A stretch of 64,000 nt of DNA from Mycolicibacterium iranicum. GTDB lineage: Bacteria; Actinomycetota; Actinomycetes; Mycobacteriales; Mycobacteriaceae. A program made the translations under genes and the position numbers. The stretch spans positions 1 to 64,000 of the forward strand of contig NZ_LQPC01000002.1 in assembly GCF_002101705.1 (NCBI RefSeq). The letters are read 5' to 3'. Below the pieces are notes generated by a model, which worked only from the letters and a program-made list of their open reading frames with translations, was not told the origin of the DNA and did not search any database. Positions 29,913-38,649 of this stretch are shown piece after piece (position 1 is the first letter of the stretch; every line of letters starts with the position of its first letter).

Positions 29913-31022
29913 TCACACCATCACGTCATCACGCCATTGCTTGGCGCGCTCCGCCTCGCGCTGGCTGTACACCGCCTGTCGGACGTCTTCCTCGGTTTCA
30001 AACCCCGTTCCCAATGCGCCGATCACCGTAGCCCCCGCGGTTGCCATCCAGCTCAACTTCACGTACTCGACGATGCCGGGAGGTGATCCCAACTGACTGG
30101 CCACCACGCTGTCGGAAAGCAACAGCCGAGCAGCCAGAAAGTTCACCACCGCCAGGACGATGAAAGCGATGCCCAAGCCGAGCGCGAATGTGAGAACGGT
30201 CGATGCATTGAACAGGAACACCTGCTGGCGGTCGGCAGGCTTGTCTCCGTGCAACCATAGATGGTGGTAGAAGATTAGCCATATCACCATCGCTGTGATC
30301 ACACACAGCGCGACGAGGGTCAAGCGGTAGGTGCTCTGGTCGGTACCGAGTTGCCACACGGTCGGATTGATGAGCCAAAATGTGCTGAACGCCAACGCGG
30401 CGACGATACCCTTCCGCAATCCGCGCCACAGCCGCCATGGCCTGTTCGCCCGAACCATACCGACGAGCTGGCGCCATAGTCCGCGATCGGCGACCACCTG
30501 CGCGTCGATGCCGCTGCCCTCGGGCACGATGAGACGGAACGGCCCGCGAAGGTCGCGGCTGGCCAAAGTTGGGCCTCCTCGCTCGAACGGAAAGAGCTCC
30601 CTGAGGATTTGCACCGAGACTTCGGTGACTCGCCGTCGCAGTCTCGGTGCGCCGAAGGCCGGAAGGGAGATGACTGCGACGCTGCTGCCAACGCTCAAGT
30701 CGGCGACGAGAGGCTCGTTGTTCTCGCCACACAACGGCAGATCGGTCACACATATGGCGGCGTGCCAACCTCGCTGACGCTTCACGACCGCCGCATGCTC
30801 AATCAGTGTCTGCTGATCGCCCTGCTTCCCGATCGGGAGTCGTTCGGCGTGTAGAAGCACGTCGAACGTCGTTGTGCCACCGCATGTTTCTGCGAGCAGC
30901 AATGGCAGCACCCGACAAAGGTGATTCGCAATCTCGGCGGGTGCCGCTTCAGGGTCGCAGATCACCGCGACCGTTCGAACTGGTTTTACGGGTCGTGCAT
31001 GAATCTGATTCACACCGACCAT
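29913..31022 (-). CDS. Conserved membrane protein of unknown function
   Basis: 369 residues from an ATG at 31022; a GTG at 31055 is an upstream alternative without a ribosome-binding site. The first half (about 1-190) is soluble and not recognised. The second half has four hydrophobic segments, around GIVAALAFSTFWLI, LTLVALCVITAMVIWLIFYH, FALGLGIAFIVLAVVNFLAA and MATAGATVIGALG. The end is charged (ETEEDVRQAVYSQREAERAKQW). No transporter signature is seen. It stands alone on the minus strand; a regulatory or envelope role is only a guess. Confidence 0.7.
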   Translation of the reverse strand: MVGVNQIHARPVKPVRTVAVICDPEAAPAEIANHLCRVLPLLLAETCGGTTTFDVLLHAERLPIGKQGDQQTLIEHAAVVKRQRGWHAAICVTDLPLCGENNEPLVADLSVGSSVAVISLPAFGAPRLRRRVTEVSVQILRELFPFERGGPTLASRDLRGPFRLIVPEGSGIDAQVVADRGLWRQLVGMVRANRPWRLWRGLRKGIVAALAFSTFWLINPTVWQLGTDQSTYRLTLVALCVITAMVIWLIFYHHLWLHGDKPADRQQVFLFNASTVLTFALGLGIAFIVLAVVNFLAARLLLSDSVVASQLGSPPGIVEYVKLSWMATAGATVIGALGTGFETEEDVRQAVYSQREAERAKQWRDDVMV

Positions 31023-31520
31023 CCTTACGTTGATCAGCGTGCGCGGCACCGGCACAGTCGCACCAGGCTTTTGGTGGCATTTCGGCCTCGCGGGACGGTT
31101 GTCGCGTCAACTGCACAGCCGAACTGATCGTGTGCAGGAGGTTACGAACGTGGCGGATACGTCGCGGGGGAACCGGGTTGCGAATGTCGTCGAGCTGAAC
31201 ATGCCGGTGCTTGACCACCGCGCACGATGAACCGGTCCCCGAGCCCAGTGCCGCGCAGCAGTCGTCGCACCGGCGCCGAAGGATCAGCTATACGCAACAA
31301 TCCGCTGTGCCAACAGGTTTTCCGCCGAATAGCTGTCGAGATCGCCGTCCAGATGTGCCACCAGACAATCGGGCTCGAAACCAACTGTGCAATTCAGGAC
31401 CTGATTCATGTGGGGAATGTCATCCGATGTCCTTGGTGCGGTGATTCATGCGGTCTGGCAATCCGCGGATCACTAATCGTGAGCACGGCAGCACCAAGCC
31501 CCCGTAGAGAGTTCGTCCTG
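31023..31520. other. Intergenic, about 500 bp between two minus-strand genes
   Basis: No credible gene. A plus-strand open frame running into the PucR-type gene is its antisense shadow. The promoter of the membrane-protein gene should lie here, but I cannot point to one. Confidence 0.4.
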
Positions 31521-33179
31521 TCAGGATGTACCGGCCAGACGGACGCTGTCGGAGTGGAGGAATCGCCACGCCCGAGTAGCCGCGTGGAGGTTGAATCGAA
31601 CATCGACATCGCGCAGGTCCCAGCCGGTGAGCTCACCGATCCGCGCAAGCCGGTAGCGCAACGTGCTGCGGTGAATGTGCAGCGCTTTCGCGGAGTCGTC
31701 GTAGTTTCCGCCGCTTTCCAGGTGTTGACTGAGCGTGAAGACAAGTTCGGACCTCTTCTTGGCGTCGTAGTCCAGCAGTGCGCCGAGCCACTGCCGAATG
31801 AAGTCGTCGACAGCGCCTTGTTCATGGGCTGCGTCGATCAAACGGTAGAAACCGAGTTCGTCGTACGCGCAGACGCCCACAGGCGCCGCCGAATGCAGCC
31901 GCACACTGAGTGCTCGCCTGGCCTCGCCGAAGGACTGAGGGACATCCGATGGCACCTCACATCGTGAGCCGACGCCGATGGAACACGTCGCCGGGTTCAA
32001 CAGATCGCTCAAACTGCGGTGTAGCGCGTGAGCATCCGGCCGGCCCTCGGACAACAGCACCACGAGCTGCCCGTTTCGTCCGCGAAGCGCGTTGAGGTGC
32101 AGAGCAGCCCCGGCCCGTCCGACGGCACTCATGACGGAGTCCGAGCCGGCGCTGCTGTGCACGACAACTACGTGATGTGGACGACGAAGGTCGTGTCCGA
32201 AGGCAGTGGCCCTGGCGATGGCGCCGTCATCGTCCGTCCCGGCGAGCAGGTCATCAAGTAGTTCGCGGCGCAGGTTTTGCTCCAACTCCATGAGGCTTCG
32301 CTGATGGGCCAACTCGTAGCCCAGGAGCGTACAAGCGAAATGCAGTGCGAAAATGTCGTCTGCGGTGATCTCATTGCGCGGGTCGACGATCGACAGCACG
32401 CCGAGATTCTCCCCGCGTGGCGAAACGAGCACCGAGACGCAGCTTTTCACTCTCATTGGACCGTGACGAGCGGCCAGGGCCGCAAGCTGGCGATGGCGAT
32501 GCTGTGGTTCCGGTCTGGGGTATGGCTCCGGCCGTCCGGGGCCCGACCAGCACCGAAGATTGCCGAACCGATCCTCGAGAGCTATCGGTAGCGAGGTCAA
32601 AGCGTGCAGTGCGTCGATTATCCCCTGCTCACCTTTGCCGCTCCCGAGCGCCGCCTCGATGGTCTTGTGAACATTGGCGCGGCTTTGCAGCTGCTGCCTC
32701 GCACCGGCGAGCTCGACGGAAACGTTCGCCAACTGCTCGGTGCAGTGGGCGTCGCGCCGATGCAGTGCAGCACGTGCCAGCGCCGCCGCTGTCTGATTGG
32801 CCAGCACCATCAAGATCTGGATTTGCTCGCGCGACGGGCGCTCGGCGGCGCTGACGACAAGCGCACCCTCGACAGCATTGCGATACATCAGCGGGAACGC
32901 CCATCCCCACTCGCGTCCGGGTAAGTGCACTGCGCCGGTTCCGCAGCAGGCGGCGATCCGCTGGTCCAAGTCTGGCAGACGCTCGGGGCTCAGAGGTAAG
33001 CGATCCCAGCAATTGTCGACGAGCCGATAGGCGGCTTCCATACGGCAGGGCCCAAGCCGAGGCACCGCAGCAGCGGCCTGACCGAAAATTTTTGCAGTGT
33101 CGTGCGTCTCGAAGGCGAGCGCGGAAAGTGCTTCCAGCCCATCAGATACCGAGCTGGAGGCATGCGGTGCGGATTTCAT
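31521..33179 (-). CDS. GAF / PucR-type helix-turn-helix transcriptional regulator
   Basis: 552 residues from ATG 33179, which has GGAG just upstream; ATG 33203 without a site would add 8 residues. A GAF-like sensor region (about 15-140), a central coiled segment, a second sensor-like region (about 190-300, ending CTLLGYELAHQ), and a CdaR/PucR-type C-terminus. The C-terminal helix-turn-helix reads YDDSAKALHIHRSTLRYRLARIGELTG, the conserved signature of PucR regulators. Such proteins usually activate nearby catabolic genes in response to a small ligand. The divergent P450-TetR operon 370 bp away is the obvious candidate target; this is inference. Confidence 0.85.
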   Translation of the reverse strand: MKSAPHASSSVSDGLEALSALAFETHDTAKIFGQAAAAVPRLGPCRMEAAYRLVDNCWDRLPLSPERLPDLDQRIAACCGTGAVHLPGREWGWAFPLMYRNAVEGALVVSAAERPSREQIQILMVLANQTAAALARAALHRRDAHCTEQLANVSVELAGARQQLQSRANVHKTIEAALGSGKGEQGIIDALHALTSLPIALEDRFGNLRCWSGPGRPEPYPRPEPQHRHRQLAALAARHGPMRVKSCVSVLVSPRGENLGVLSIVDPRNEITADDIFALHFACTLLGYELAHQRSLMELEQNLRRELLDDLLAGTDDDGAIARATAFGHDLRRPHHVVVVHSSAGSDSVMSAVGRAGAALHLNALRGRNGQLVVLLSEGRPDAHALHRSLSDLLNPATCSIGVGSRCEVPSDVPQSFGEARRALSVRLHSAAPVGVCAYDELGFYRLIDAAHEQGAVDDFIRQWLGALLDYDAKKRSELVFTLSQHLESGGNYDDSAKALHIHRSTLRYRLARIGELTGWDLRDVDVRFNLHAATRAWRFLHSDSVRLAGTS

Positions 33180-33441
33180 GGTGCGCTCCACTCCCGAATG
33201 CATTCATTGCGCGCCACTGCCCCTTCTTGACAGTGCGTTTCGACACTTCAGTCGGTTACTTCGGACCACTGCAGCGCCGAGGGTTCGCTACCCGTACCTT
33301 GATCAATCAAACCTCCGCAGGTGTCCGTCCACGGGAGCCAGGGTTATGTGCGGAGCAATCCAACCTACGCAAAGATGCGCCGGCACCCATCCGCGCATAT
33401 AGACGTTAATGGAAAAAACGTATGATGGGAAAACGACGTCC

Positions 33442-33456
33442 GCAGGAAATACCTGC
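33442..33456. promoter_or_regulatory. Inverted repeat upstream of the P450 promoter (candidate operator)
   Basis: GCAGG (33442-33446), AAATA, CCTGC (33452-33456): perfect 5-bp arms ending 16 bp before the putative -35. The position fits a binding site for the divergently encoded PucR-type regulator or the TetR of the same operon; which one is not known. Confidence 0.35.
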
Positions 33457-33472
33457 AATTTGTGAAGCCTTG

Positions 33473-33502
33473 TTGACAGGCTAGCGGCGCCGATCATACG
33501 GT
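33473..33502 (+). promoter_or_regulatory. Putative sigma-A-type promoter of the P450-TetR operon
   Basis: TTGACA at 33473-33478 and TACGGT at 33497-33502 with an 18-bp spacer; transcription would start near 33509, about 40 bases before the P450 ATG at 33550. The -35 is a perfect consensus and the -10 is weak but fits TANNNT. Confidence 0.5.
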
Positions 33503-33549
33503 AATCACACCGATGTCTATTTGATCTGGAACGACGGCGGAAGTCGAGA

Positions 33550-34806
33550 ATGCAAATGACGGTGACTGGCACCGCCCCCAGCGTCTTCGACGCCGGCCTG
33601 CCGACGTTCGATTACAGCTTCACCGCCACGCCCCACGACATCTTCGACGACCTCCGGGCGGCGCAATCGCGCGTGCCGATCGCGATCGGTCCGCTCGGCC
33701 CGGAGATCCTCTCCTACGACCTTGCCCGTGAAATGCTGCGTGACAACAGATTCCGCCTCCCTCCGGGCATCACGTTGGCTGCGCAAGGCATCACGTCCGG
33801 TCCGCTGTTCGACAAGTTGGCAAACAGTCTCCTGGGGCTGGAAGGTGCACCACACACCCGTCTCCGCAAACTGGTTTCCAAAGCGTTCACGCCCCGCTCG
33901 ACAGCACGTCTCAACGACACCATCCACTCGGTGGTGAACGAGCTCGTTGACCGCGTGGTGGACCGCGGACGCTGCGACATCGTGACCGACATTGCGCGTC
34001 CATACCCCACCCCGATCATGTGCGCGCTGCTCGGCGCTCCTCCCGAGGATTGGCAGCTGTTCGCCGACTGGACCGAAGAAGTCTTCAAAGCCCTCAACTT
34101 CCAGGCCGACGTCACCTTCGATGAGTCCGCGATCATGCGGGCGTGGGGTGAACTCGACGCATACGTCGACGGCATGGTCGCCGTCCGTCGAAACGACATA
34201 ACCGATGATCTGCTCTCGGAGCTCATTCGCGCCGAGAGCGATGGCGAACGCCTCAACTCCGACGAACTCCGCATGCTGGTGGCCGGCTTCCTGATGGCGG
34301 GGACGGACACGACGCGCAACCAACTCGCCGCATCGGTGCAGGTGCTCTGCGAACATCCGGACCAATGGGTAAAGCTTCGCGACCATCCGGAGCTGGCGAT
34401 GCAGGCGGTCGAGGAGAGTATGCGCCACTCACCGGCGGCGTGCATCGTGCCGCGCGCTGCCACCGAGGACGTCGAATTCGGCGGATATCTGTTCCCGGCG
34501 GGCACATTTGTCTTGGTGAATACACTTGCCGCCAATCGTGATCCGGCGATCTACCACGACGCTGACCGATTTGACATCAGCCGCAACGACGTCCCGGCCA
34601 TCCTGACTTTCGGTGGTGGTGCCCACTACTGCCTCGGGGCGAACCTCGCGCGGCGCGAGTTGGCTGAAGCGCTCATCGTCCTCACCCGGCGTCTTCCTGT
34701 GCCGCGTCGAATCGGCCCCGCCCCGTGGAAGTCAGTGCTCGGAATGACAGGTCCGACAACACTTTCGGTTGACTTCACCAGGAGAGCGGTGTCGGCTGAT
34801 GCGTAA
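33550..34806 (+). CDS. Cytochrome P450
   Basis: 418 residues, normal for a soluble bacterial P450. Key motifs: I-helix oxygen-activation AGTDTTRN (about 255), the ExxR in EESMR (about 296), and the heme loop FGGGAHYCLGANLARRE with the proximal Cys at residue 361. It should hydroxylate a small hydrophobic molecule using electrons from a ferredoxin, which is not encoded nearby. I cannot name the CYP family. The downstream TetR regulator overlaps it by 8 bp and a PucR-type regulator is divergent, which suggests substrate-inducible control. A second in-frame ATG at 33556 is an equally possible start. Confidence 0.95.
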   Translation: MQMTVTGTAPSVFDAGLPTFDYSFTATPHDIFDDLRAAQSRVPIAIGPLGPEILSYDLAREMLRDNRFRLPPGITLAAQGITSGPLFDKLANSLLGLEGAPHTRLRKLVSKAFTPRSTARLNDTIHSVVNELVDRVVDRGRCDIVTDIARPYPTPIMCALLGAPPEDWQLFADWTEEVFKALNFQADVTFDESAIMRAWGELDAYVDGMVAVRRNDITDDLLSELIRAESDGERLNSDELRMLVAGFLMAGTDTTRNQLAASVQVLCEHPDQWVKLRDHPELAMQAVEESMRHSPAACIVPRAATEDVEFGGYLFPAGTFVLVNTLAANRDPAIYHDADRFDISRNDVPAILTFGGGAHYCLGANLARRELAEALIVLTRRLPVPRRIGPAPWKSVLGMTGPTTLSVDFTRRAVSADA

Positions 34807-35419
34807 CCGCGGCTGGGCGGGTTCCGCGCCTCGATCGGACGAAGAGGCGATCGACCGCATTCTCAATGCAGTGGACGAGGTCGTCACCGAACACGGATCG
34901 GCGATTCGTCTTGCCGACGTTGCCCGCAAGCTCGGAGTGACTCGTCAGACGGTCTACCGCTACTTTCCCAATGCCGACGCCCTACTCATCGCCAGCGCAA
35001 TGCGGGCTGCCGATGGATTCATTGATCAGGTCTTCGAACATGTCGGCGGAGGCAATGATCCGGTTACCGCCATCGTTGACTGCGTCGCGTTCGGCGTCGA
35101 CAAACTTGCCGGCGACCCGCAGCTGGAGGGCCTACTCGCCTCTCGGCCGGAGGGCCAAGCCCTCACATCGCTGACCTCTGATACCGCAATCACGTTCTGC
35201 CTGTCGTTCTTCCACCGCCTCGACGTCGATTGGACACTTCACGGCTTCGACGAGACGTCACTGCGTGAACTTGCCGAGATGACCCTCCGCACAGTGCAAT
35301 CGATCTTGACTGACCCAGGGCCGGATCCGCGCGACGCGGTCAGCCTGCGGTGTTTCGTTGCTCGATGGCTCGGCCCGGCGATTCTTTACCCGCGGACGAC
35401 GTCGCTGGTGATCAAGTGA
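34799..35419 (+). CDS. TetR family transcriptional regulator
   Basis: 206 residues. N-terminal helix-turn-helix with RLADVARKLGVTRQTVYRYFPNADALL (about 37-63), the classic TetR DNA-recognition pattern; the C-terminal ligand domain is divergent. The ATG at 34799 overlaps the end of the P450 (stop at 34806), so translation is probably coupled, and the regulator likely represses its own operon. A longer frame from 34769 lies inside the P450. The ligand is unknown, perhaps the P450 substrate. Confidence 0.9.
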   Translation: MRNRGWAGSAPRSDEEAIDRILNAVDEVVTEHGSAIRLADVARKLGVTRQTVYRYFPNADALLIASAMRAADGFIDQVFEHVGGGNDPVTAIVDCVAFGVDKLAGDPQLEGLLASRPEGQALTSLTSDTAITFCLSFFHRLDVDWTLHGFDETSLRELAEMTLRTVQSILTDPGPDPRDAVSLRCFVARWLGPAILYPRTTSLVIK

Positions 35420-35530
35420 TGGCTCTGTACATGCGAGGAAAGGAATCAGCCCCCGGCCGCTCACGCTGATTCCTGCGGTGCGGCGTCCCTATCTCTGGTC
35501 CGAGTGCCCAGAAGTGGGTACAGGTGGGCC

Positions 35531-36562
35531 ATGACGAAGAAGTCACCCCCGCCCAGGAATGCCGACGACGGTGACGAGCAGCCCGCGCACATCGCGTCAC
35601 GCGACGGGCGGGACGCGGTGGTCATCTTTGCGCCACTGCCCGTGCTCACCGTCACGATCGAGAATCTTTCCGGCGAAGCCGACATTCATGTGCACGCCGG
35701 GGGGCAGGGCGTCTGGCAGTCGCGCATGGTGTCCTCGTTAGGCGTGCCGGTGGTGCTGTGCTGCGCCCTCGGCGGCGAGACCGGCGATGTCATCGGCCCC
35801 ATGCTGTCAGGACCGAACATCGCGGTGCAGACGGTTCCCGTCACGTCGCGCAACGGGTCCTACGTTCACGACCGGCGGTCCGGTGGCCGCGACGTCATCG
35901 CCGAGACCGCCGGCCACCCGCTCGATCGTCACGAGGTCGATTCGCTCTACGAGCTCACACTGACCGAGGGCCTCGCGCACGGCCGCGTGCTGCTCTCCGG
36001 ACCGCAGGAGGATCGGGTGCTGTCGGCGGACCTTTACCGGCGACTGTCCACTGATCTGGGCGCCAACGGATGCCAGGTGGCGGCTGATCTCTCAGGGGAG
36101 CGGCTCGAAGCGACGCTGGCGGGCAAGCCGAGCCTCGTCAAGGTCAGCCACGAAGAACTCCTCGATGACGGACGGGCGAAATCCGACGACGCCGCGGATC
36201 TGGTCGACGGTATGCGCTCGATGCGCAAGGAGGGCGCGGGCACCATCATCGTGTCCCGATCCGGTTCCGCTCCCGCCCTCGCGCTTCTCGACGACCGGGA
36301 TCCCGACGGTCGCGGGACCCGGGGCGGTGACGTCGTGGAGATCGCGATGCCGAGCCTGGAGCCGGCTGATCCGGCCGGCGCCGGTGACTCGATGACGGCC
36401 GGAATCGTCGCCGCGCTGGCCAATGGCGAGTCTCTGCGCCGGGCGCTCCAGGTCGGGGCGGCATGTGGAGCACTCAATGTCGTGCGGCACGGACTGGGCA
36501 CCGGGGGAGCGCGAGCTGTGCAGACACTTGCCGAGCGGGTCGAGCTGAGGCCGTGGAAATGA
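35531..36562 (+). CDS. PfkB family carbohydrate kinase (1-phosphofructokinase-like)
   Basis: 343 residues. The ribokinase/PfkB fold is indicated by VHAGGQGVWQSRMVSSLGV (substrate loop; the GGKG/GGNG motif appears as GGQG, about 58-76) and by the C-terminal ADPAGAGDSMTAGI, containing the anion-hole GAGD with the catalytic Asp (about 290). It would phosphorylate a sugar or sugar phosphate with ATP; the nearest pattern is 1-phosphofructokinase/tagatose kinase but no PTS genes are adjacent. It is coupled to surE: the kinase stop at 36560-36562 overlaps an ATG at 36559, and surE proper starts about 33 bases later. The start at ATG 35531 has a weak site; GTG at 35504 is an alternative. Confidence 0.85.
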   Translation: MTKKSPPPRNADDGDEQPAHIASRDGRDAVVIFAPLPVLTVTIENLSGEADIHVHAGGQGVWQSRMVSSLGVPVVLCCALGGETGDVIGPMLSGPNIAVQTVPVTSRNGSYVHDRRSGGRDVIAETAGHPLDRHEVDSLYELTLTEGLAHGRVLLSGPQEDRVLSADLYRRLSTDLGANGCQVAADLSGERLEATLAGKPSLVKVSHEELLDDGRAKSDDAADLVDGMRSMRKEGAGTIIVSRSGSAPALALLDDRDPDGRGTRGGDVVEIAMPSLEPADPAGAGDSMTAGIVAALANGESLRRALQVGAACGALNVVRHGLGTGGARAVQTLAERVELRPWK

Positions 36563-36594
36563 CGTCGGTAAGCACCGGAAGGGGTGGCGAGCGC

Positions 36595-37386
36595 ATGCTG
36601 CGCGCACTGGTCACCAATGACGACGGGATCGATTCGCCCGGTCTGCATGCGTTGGCGGCGGCCGCGAAGTCTGCCGGGCTGGAGGTCATCGTCGCCGCCC
36701 CGGCCGAGCAGGCCAGCGGTGCGAGCGCCGCGTTGAGCGCAGTTCGCAAGGACGGCCGCACGGTGGTCGAACGCCGCGAGCTGCCGGGGCTGGACGGCGT
36801 CGAGGCGTGGGCGGTGTACGCGCAGCCCGGCCACATCGTGGCTGCCGCGCTCAACGGATGGTTCGAGCCGCGGCCCGATCTTGTGTTATCGGGAATCAAT
36901 CACGGCGGCAACGTGGGTCGGGCCGTACTGCACTCAGGGACAGTCGGCGCAGCGCTCACCGCGAAGATCAACGACACCAGGGGGTTGGCCGTGTCGCTCG
37001 ACGTGGCGTTGCACCCGACCGGTGAGCGGTACTGGGACAGCGCGGCGCAGCTGGTGGGTCCCGTGCTCGAGTTGCTCCTCGAGGCTCCCGAGGGGACAGC
37101 CCTGTCGCTCAACGTTCCCGACCGTCCAGTAGCCGAGCTCCGCCCACTCCGCCACGCCAATTTGGCGCGTGGCGGGGAGGTGCAAATGCGGGTCGAAGAA
37201 GTCCGCGACGGCGGACTCCACCTGACCGAAGTCGAAGTGTCCGAAGACCCCGAGGAAGGCACCGACAGCGCGCTGCTGGTCGCCGGCCATCCGACTCTGA
37301 CGGCACTGCAGTCTGTCGCGGCGCACGAGGGCGACTTTGTTCACAAGTGGCTGGCGTCCAACGTTCATACCGGATCGAGCCGCTGA
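36595..37386 (+). CDS. surE: 5'/3'-nucleotidase SurE
   Basis: 263 residues. The signature VTNDDGIDSPG with the metal-binding Asp pair stands at the very N-terminus, SGASAA and LSGINHGGNVGRAVLHSGTVGAA follow (the Asn and Gly-rich metal/phosphate loops). SurE enzymes dephosphorylate nucleoside monophosphates and short polyphosphates and are linked to stationary-phase survival. The ATG at 36595 has GGAAGGGG 10 bases upstream and starts exactly where SurE homology begins; the in-frame ATG at 36559, which overlaps the kinase stop (ATGA), would add 12 residues. Confidence 0.92.
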   Translation: MLRALVTNDDGIDSPGLHALAAAAKSAGLEVIVAAPAEQASGASAALSAVRKDGRTVVERRELPGLDGVEAWAVYAQPGHIVAAALNGWFEPRPDLVLSGINHGGNVGRAVLHSGTVGAALTAKINDTRGLAVSLDVALHPTGERYWDSAAQLVGPVLELLLEAPEGTALSLNVPDRPVAELRPLRHANLARGGEVQMRVEEVRDGGLHLTEVEVSEDPEEGTDSALLVAGHPTLTALQSVAAHEGDFVHKWLASNVHTGSSR

Positions 37387-37393
37387 CCGGCCC

Positions 37394-38599
37394 CTAAAGG
37401 CGGCCCTTCAGGATGAGGTTCCAGTAGGCCTGCGGGAGGCCATATCGGTCGAAAGCCCATGCGGTGCGCCGCGGTTTGAACGGGTCGATGATCGACGGTA
37501 GTGAGGACGCAGGCCGACCGGTGCGATCGAACTCGCCGGCGATGAGCTTGTGGGCATCCGTGGCGATCGGTGCGACGGTGTACCCGTCGTACCGTTCGAA
37601 TGCGCTACTTCCTCGGCGCGCCGAGACCAGATTGTCGACCAACAAAGCGATCTGGCGCCGTAGCGCGCCCCCGGACGGATCCGTGTCCACCGCCGCCGCG
37701 TCCCCCGCCGCCCACACGTGGGTAAAGCTGCGGTGCCGAAAGGTTTCGGGATCGATGTCGATGAGACCGTCCGATGCCGTTCTCGCCAAGCGTGATTCGG
37801 CCAACCATGTGGGTCCTCGGAACGGGGGGACCAGATGAAGCATGTCGTAACCCTCGCGCCACGCTGCCGCGCCGTTGTCGACCACGCTGATTTCCCGACG
37901 CCGAGGGTGAAGCTCGACCACCTTGGTGCCGAGTAAGGTCTGGACCCCGATCTCGTCGAGGCGCATCCGAAGCTGCGCGTCGATGCCGGCGACACCGGTG
38001 AGATGGGGCCGGTCGACAACAAGGGTGATGCGGACCTCGCGGCGTGCGCGGGCCCAATGCGCGGCCGCGAGGAACAGCGGCTTGACCGTGGTACCCGTGC
38101 AACTGACCGGTGCCCTCGGCACGGTGAACACCGCATGGCCGCGGCTCGGCATCGTCTGCACAAGGTGCCAGGTCTTCTCGGCACGATCCACGTAGTTGCT
38201 GGTGACCTCGGCGGCGTCCAGCGCGGCGGACACGCCTGGCAGCGCCTCCCCGTCGATGACGAGCCCTGGTGTCAGGACCAGATCTCGATAGCGATGGGTA
38301 GCGCCGGAGGCGCACGTCACGACATGCTCGTCGGGGTCGACCGCGACGACGGTGTCGCGCAGCCACGTACAGCCGCGAGGGGTCACCGAGCGCTGCGTGC
38401 GTTCCGCCGATACCTGCTCGGCCTGGCCTGCGCCCACGTATGAGAGCAGGGGCCGATAGGTGTGCACGGTCTGCGGTTCGACCACCGCGACGTTGGTGAC
38501 ACCGCGGCGGAGCAGACGCGCGGCGGCGCTGATGCCGGCATTACCGCCACCGACGATGAGGACGTCGAAACCGTTGTCGCCGCGCTGGACGGGGGTCAT
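37394..38599 (-). CDS. Sulfide:quinone oxidoreductase-like flavoprotein
   Basis: 401 residues, FAD-dependent. N-terminal Rossmann VLIVGGGNAGISAAARL (about 13-29), a second nucleotide region, VWAAGDAAAVDTDPSGGA (FAD ribityl motif), and a C-terminus with FDRTGRP and AYWNLILKG. The order VSCTGTTVKPLFLAA, YDMLHLVPPF, YDGYTV and YWNLILKG matches the mitochondrial-type (SQRDL) sulfide:quinone reductases. One redox Cys is visible in VSCTG; the second and third cysteines of the classic set were not clearly found, so quinone-reductase activity on sulfide is likely but not certain. It would sit at the inner face of the membrane. It lies 50 bp downstream of a ThrE-like gene on the same strand and converges with surE. 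Confidence 0.85.
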   Translation of the reverse strand: MTPVQRGDNGFDVLIVGGGNAGISAAARLLRRGVTNVAVVEPQTVHTYRPLLSYVGAGQAEQVSAERTQRSVTPRGCTWLRDTVVAVDPDEHVVTCASGATHRYRDLVLTPGLVIDGEALPGVSAALDAAEVTSNYVDRAEKTWHLVQTMPSRGHAVFTVPRAPVSCTGTTVKPLFLAAAHWARARREVRITLVVDRPHLTGVAGIDAQLRMRLDEIGVQTLLGTKVVELHPRRREISVVDNGAAAWREGYDMLHLVPPFRGPTWLAESRLARTASDGLIDIDPETFRHRSFTHVWAAGDAAAVDTDPSGGALRRQIALLVDNLVSARRGSSAFERYDGYTVAPIATDAHKLIAGEFDRTGRPASSLPSIIDPFKPRRTAWAFDRYGLPQAYWNLILKGRL

Positions 38600-38649
38600 G
38601 GCTCGGCACTACCCGGTGGCGGCCGATGGTAACCCGGCGCGCCCCGTGG

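Larger units (their letters stand above)
33180..33549. other. Divergent intergenic region between the PucR-type regulator and the P450
   Basis: It carries a promoter-like pair (33473-33502) reading towards the P450 and an inverted repeat GCAGG-AAATA-CCTGC at 33442-33456, with A-rich patches GGAAAAAACGTAT and GGGAAAACGACG just upstream. No gene. Confidence 0.5.

Noticed and set aside
31227..31967. 246-codon plus-strand frame
   Set aside because: About half is antisense to the PucR-type gene and the rest is non-homologous; no promoter or ribosome-binding site.
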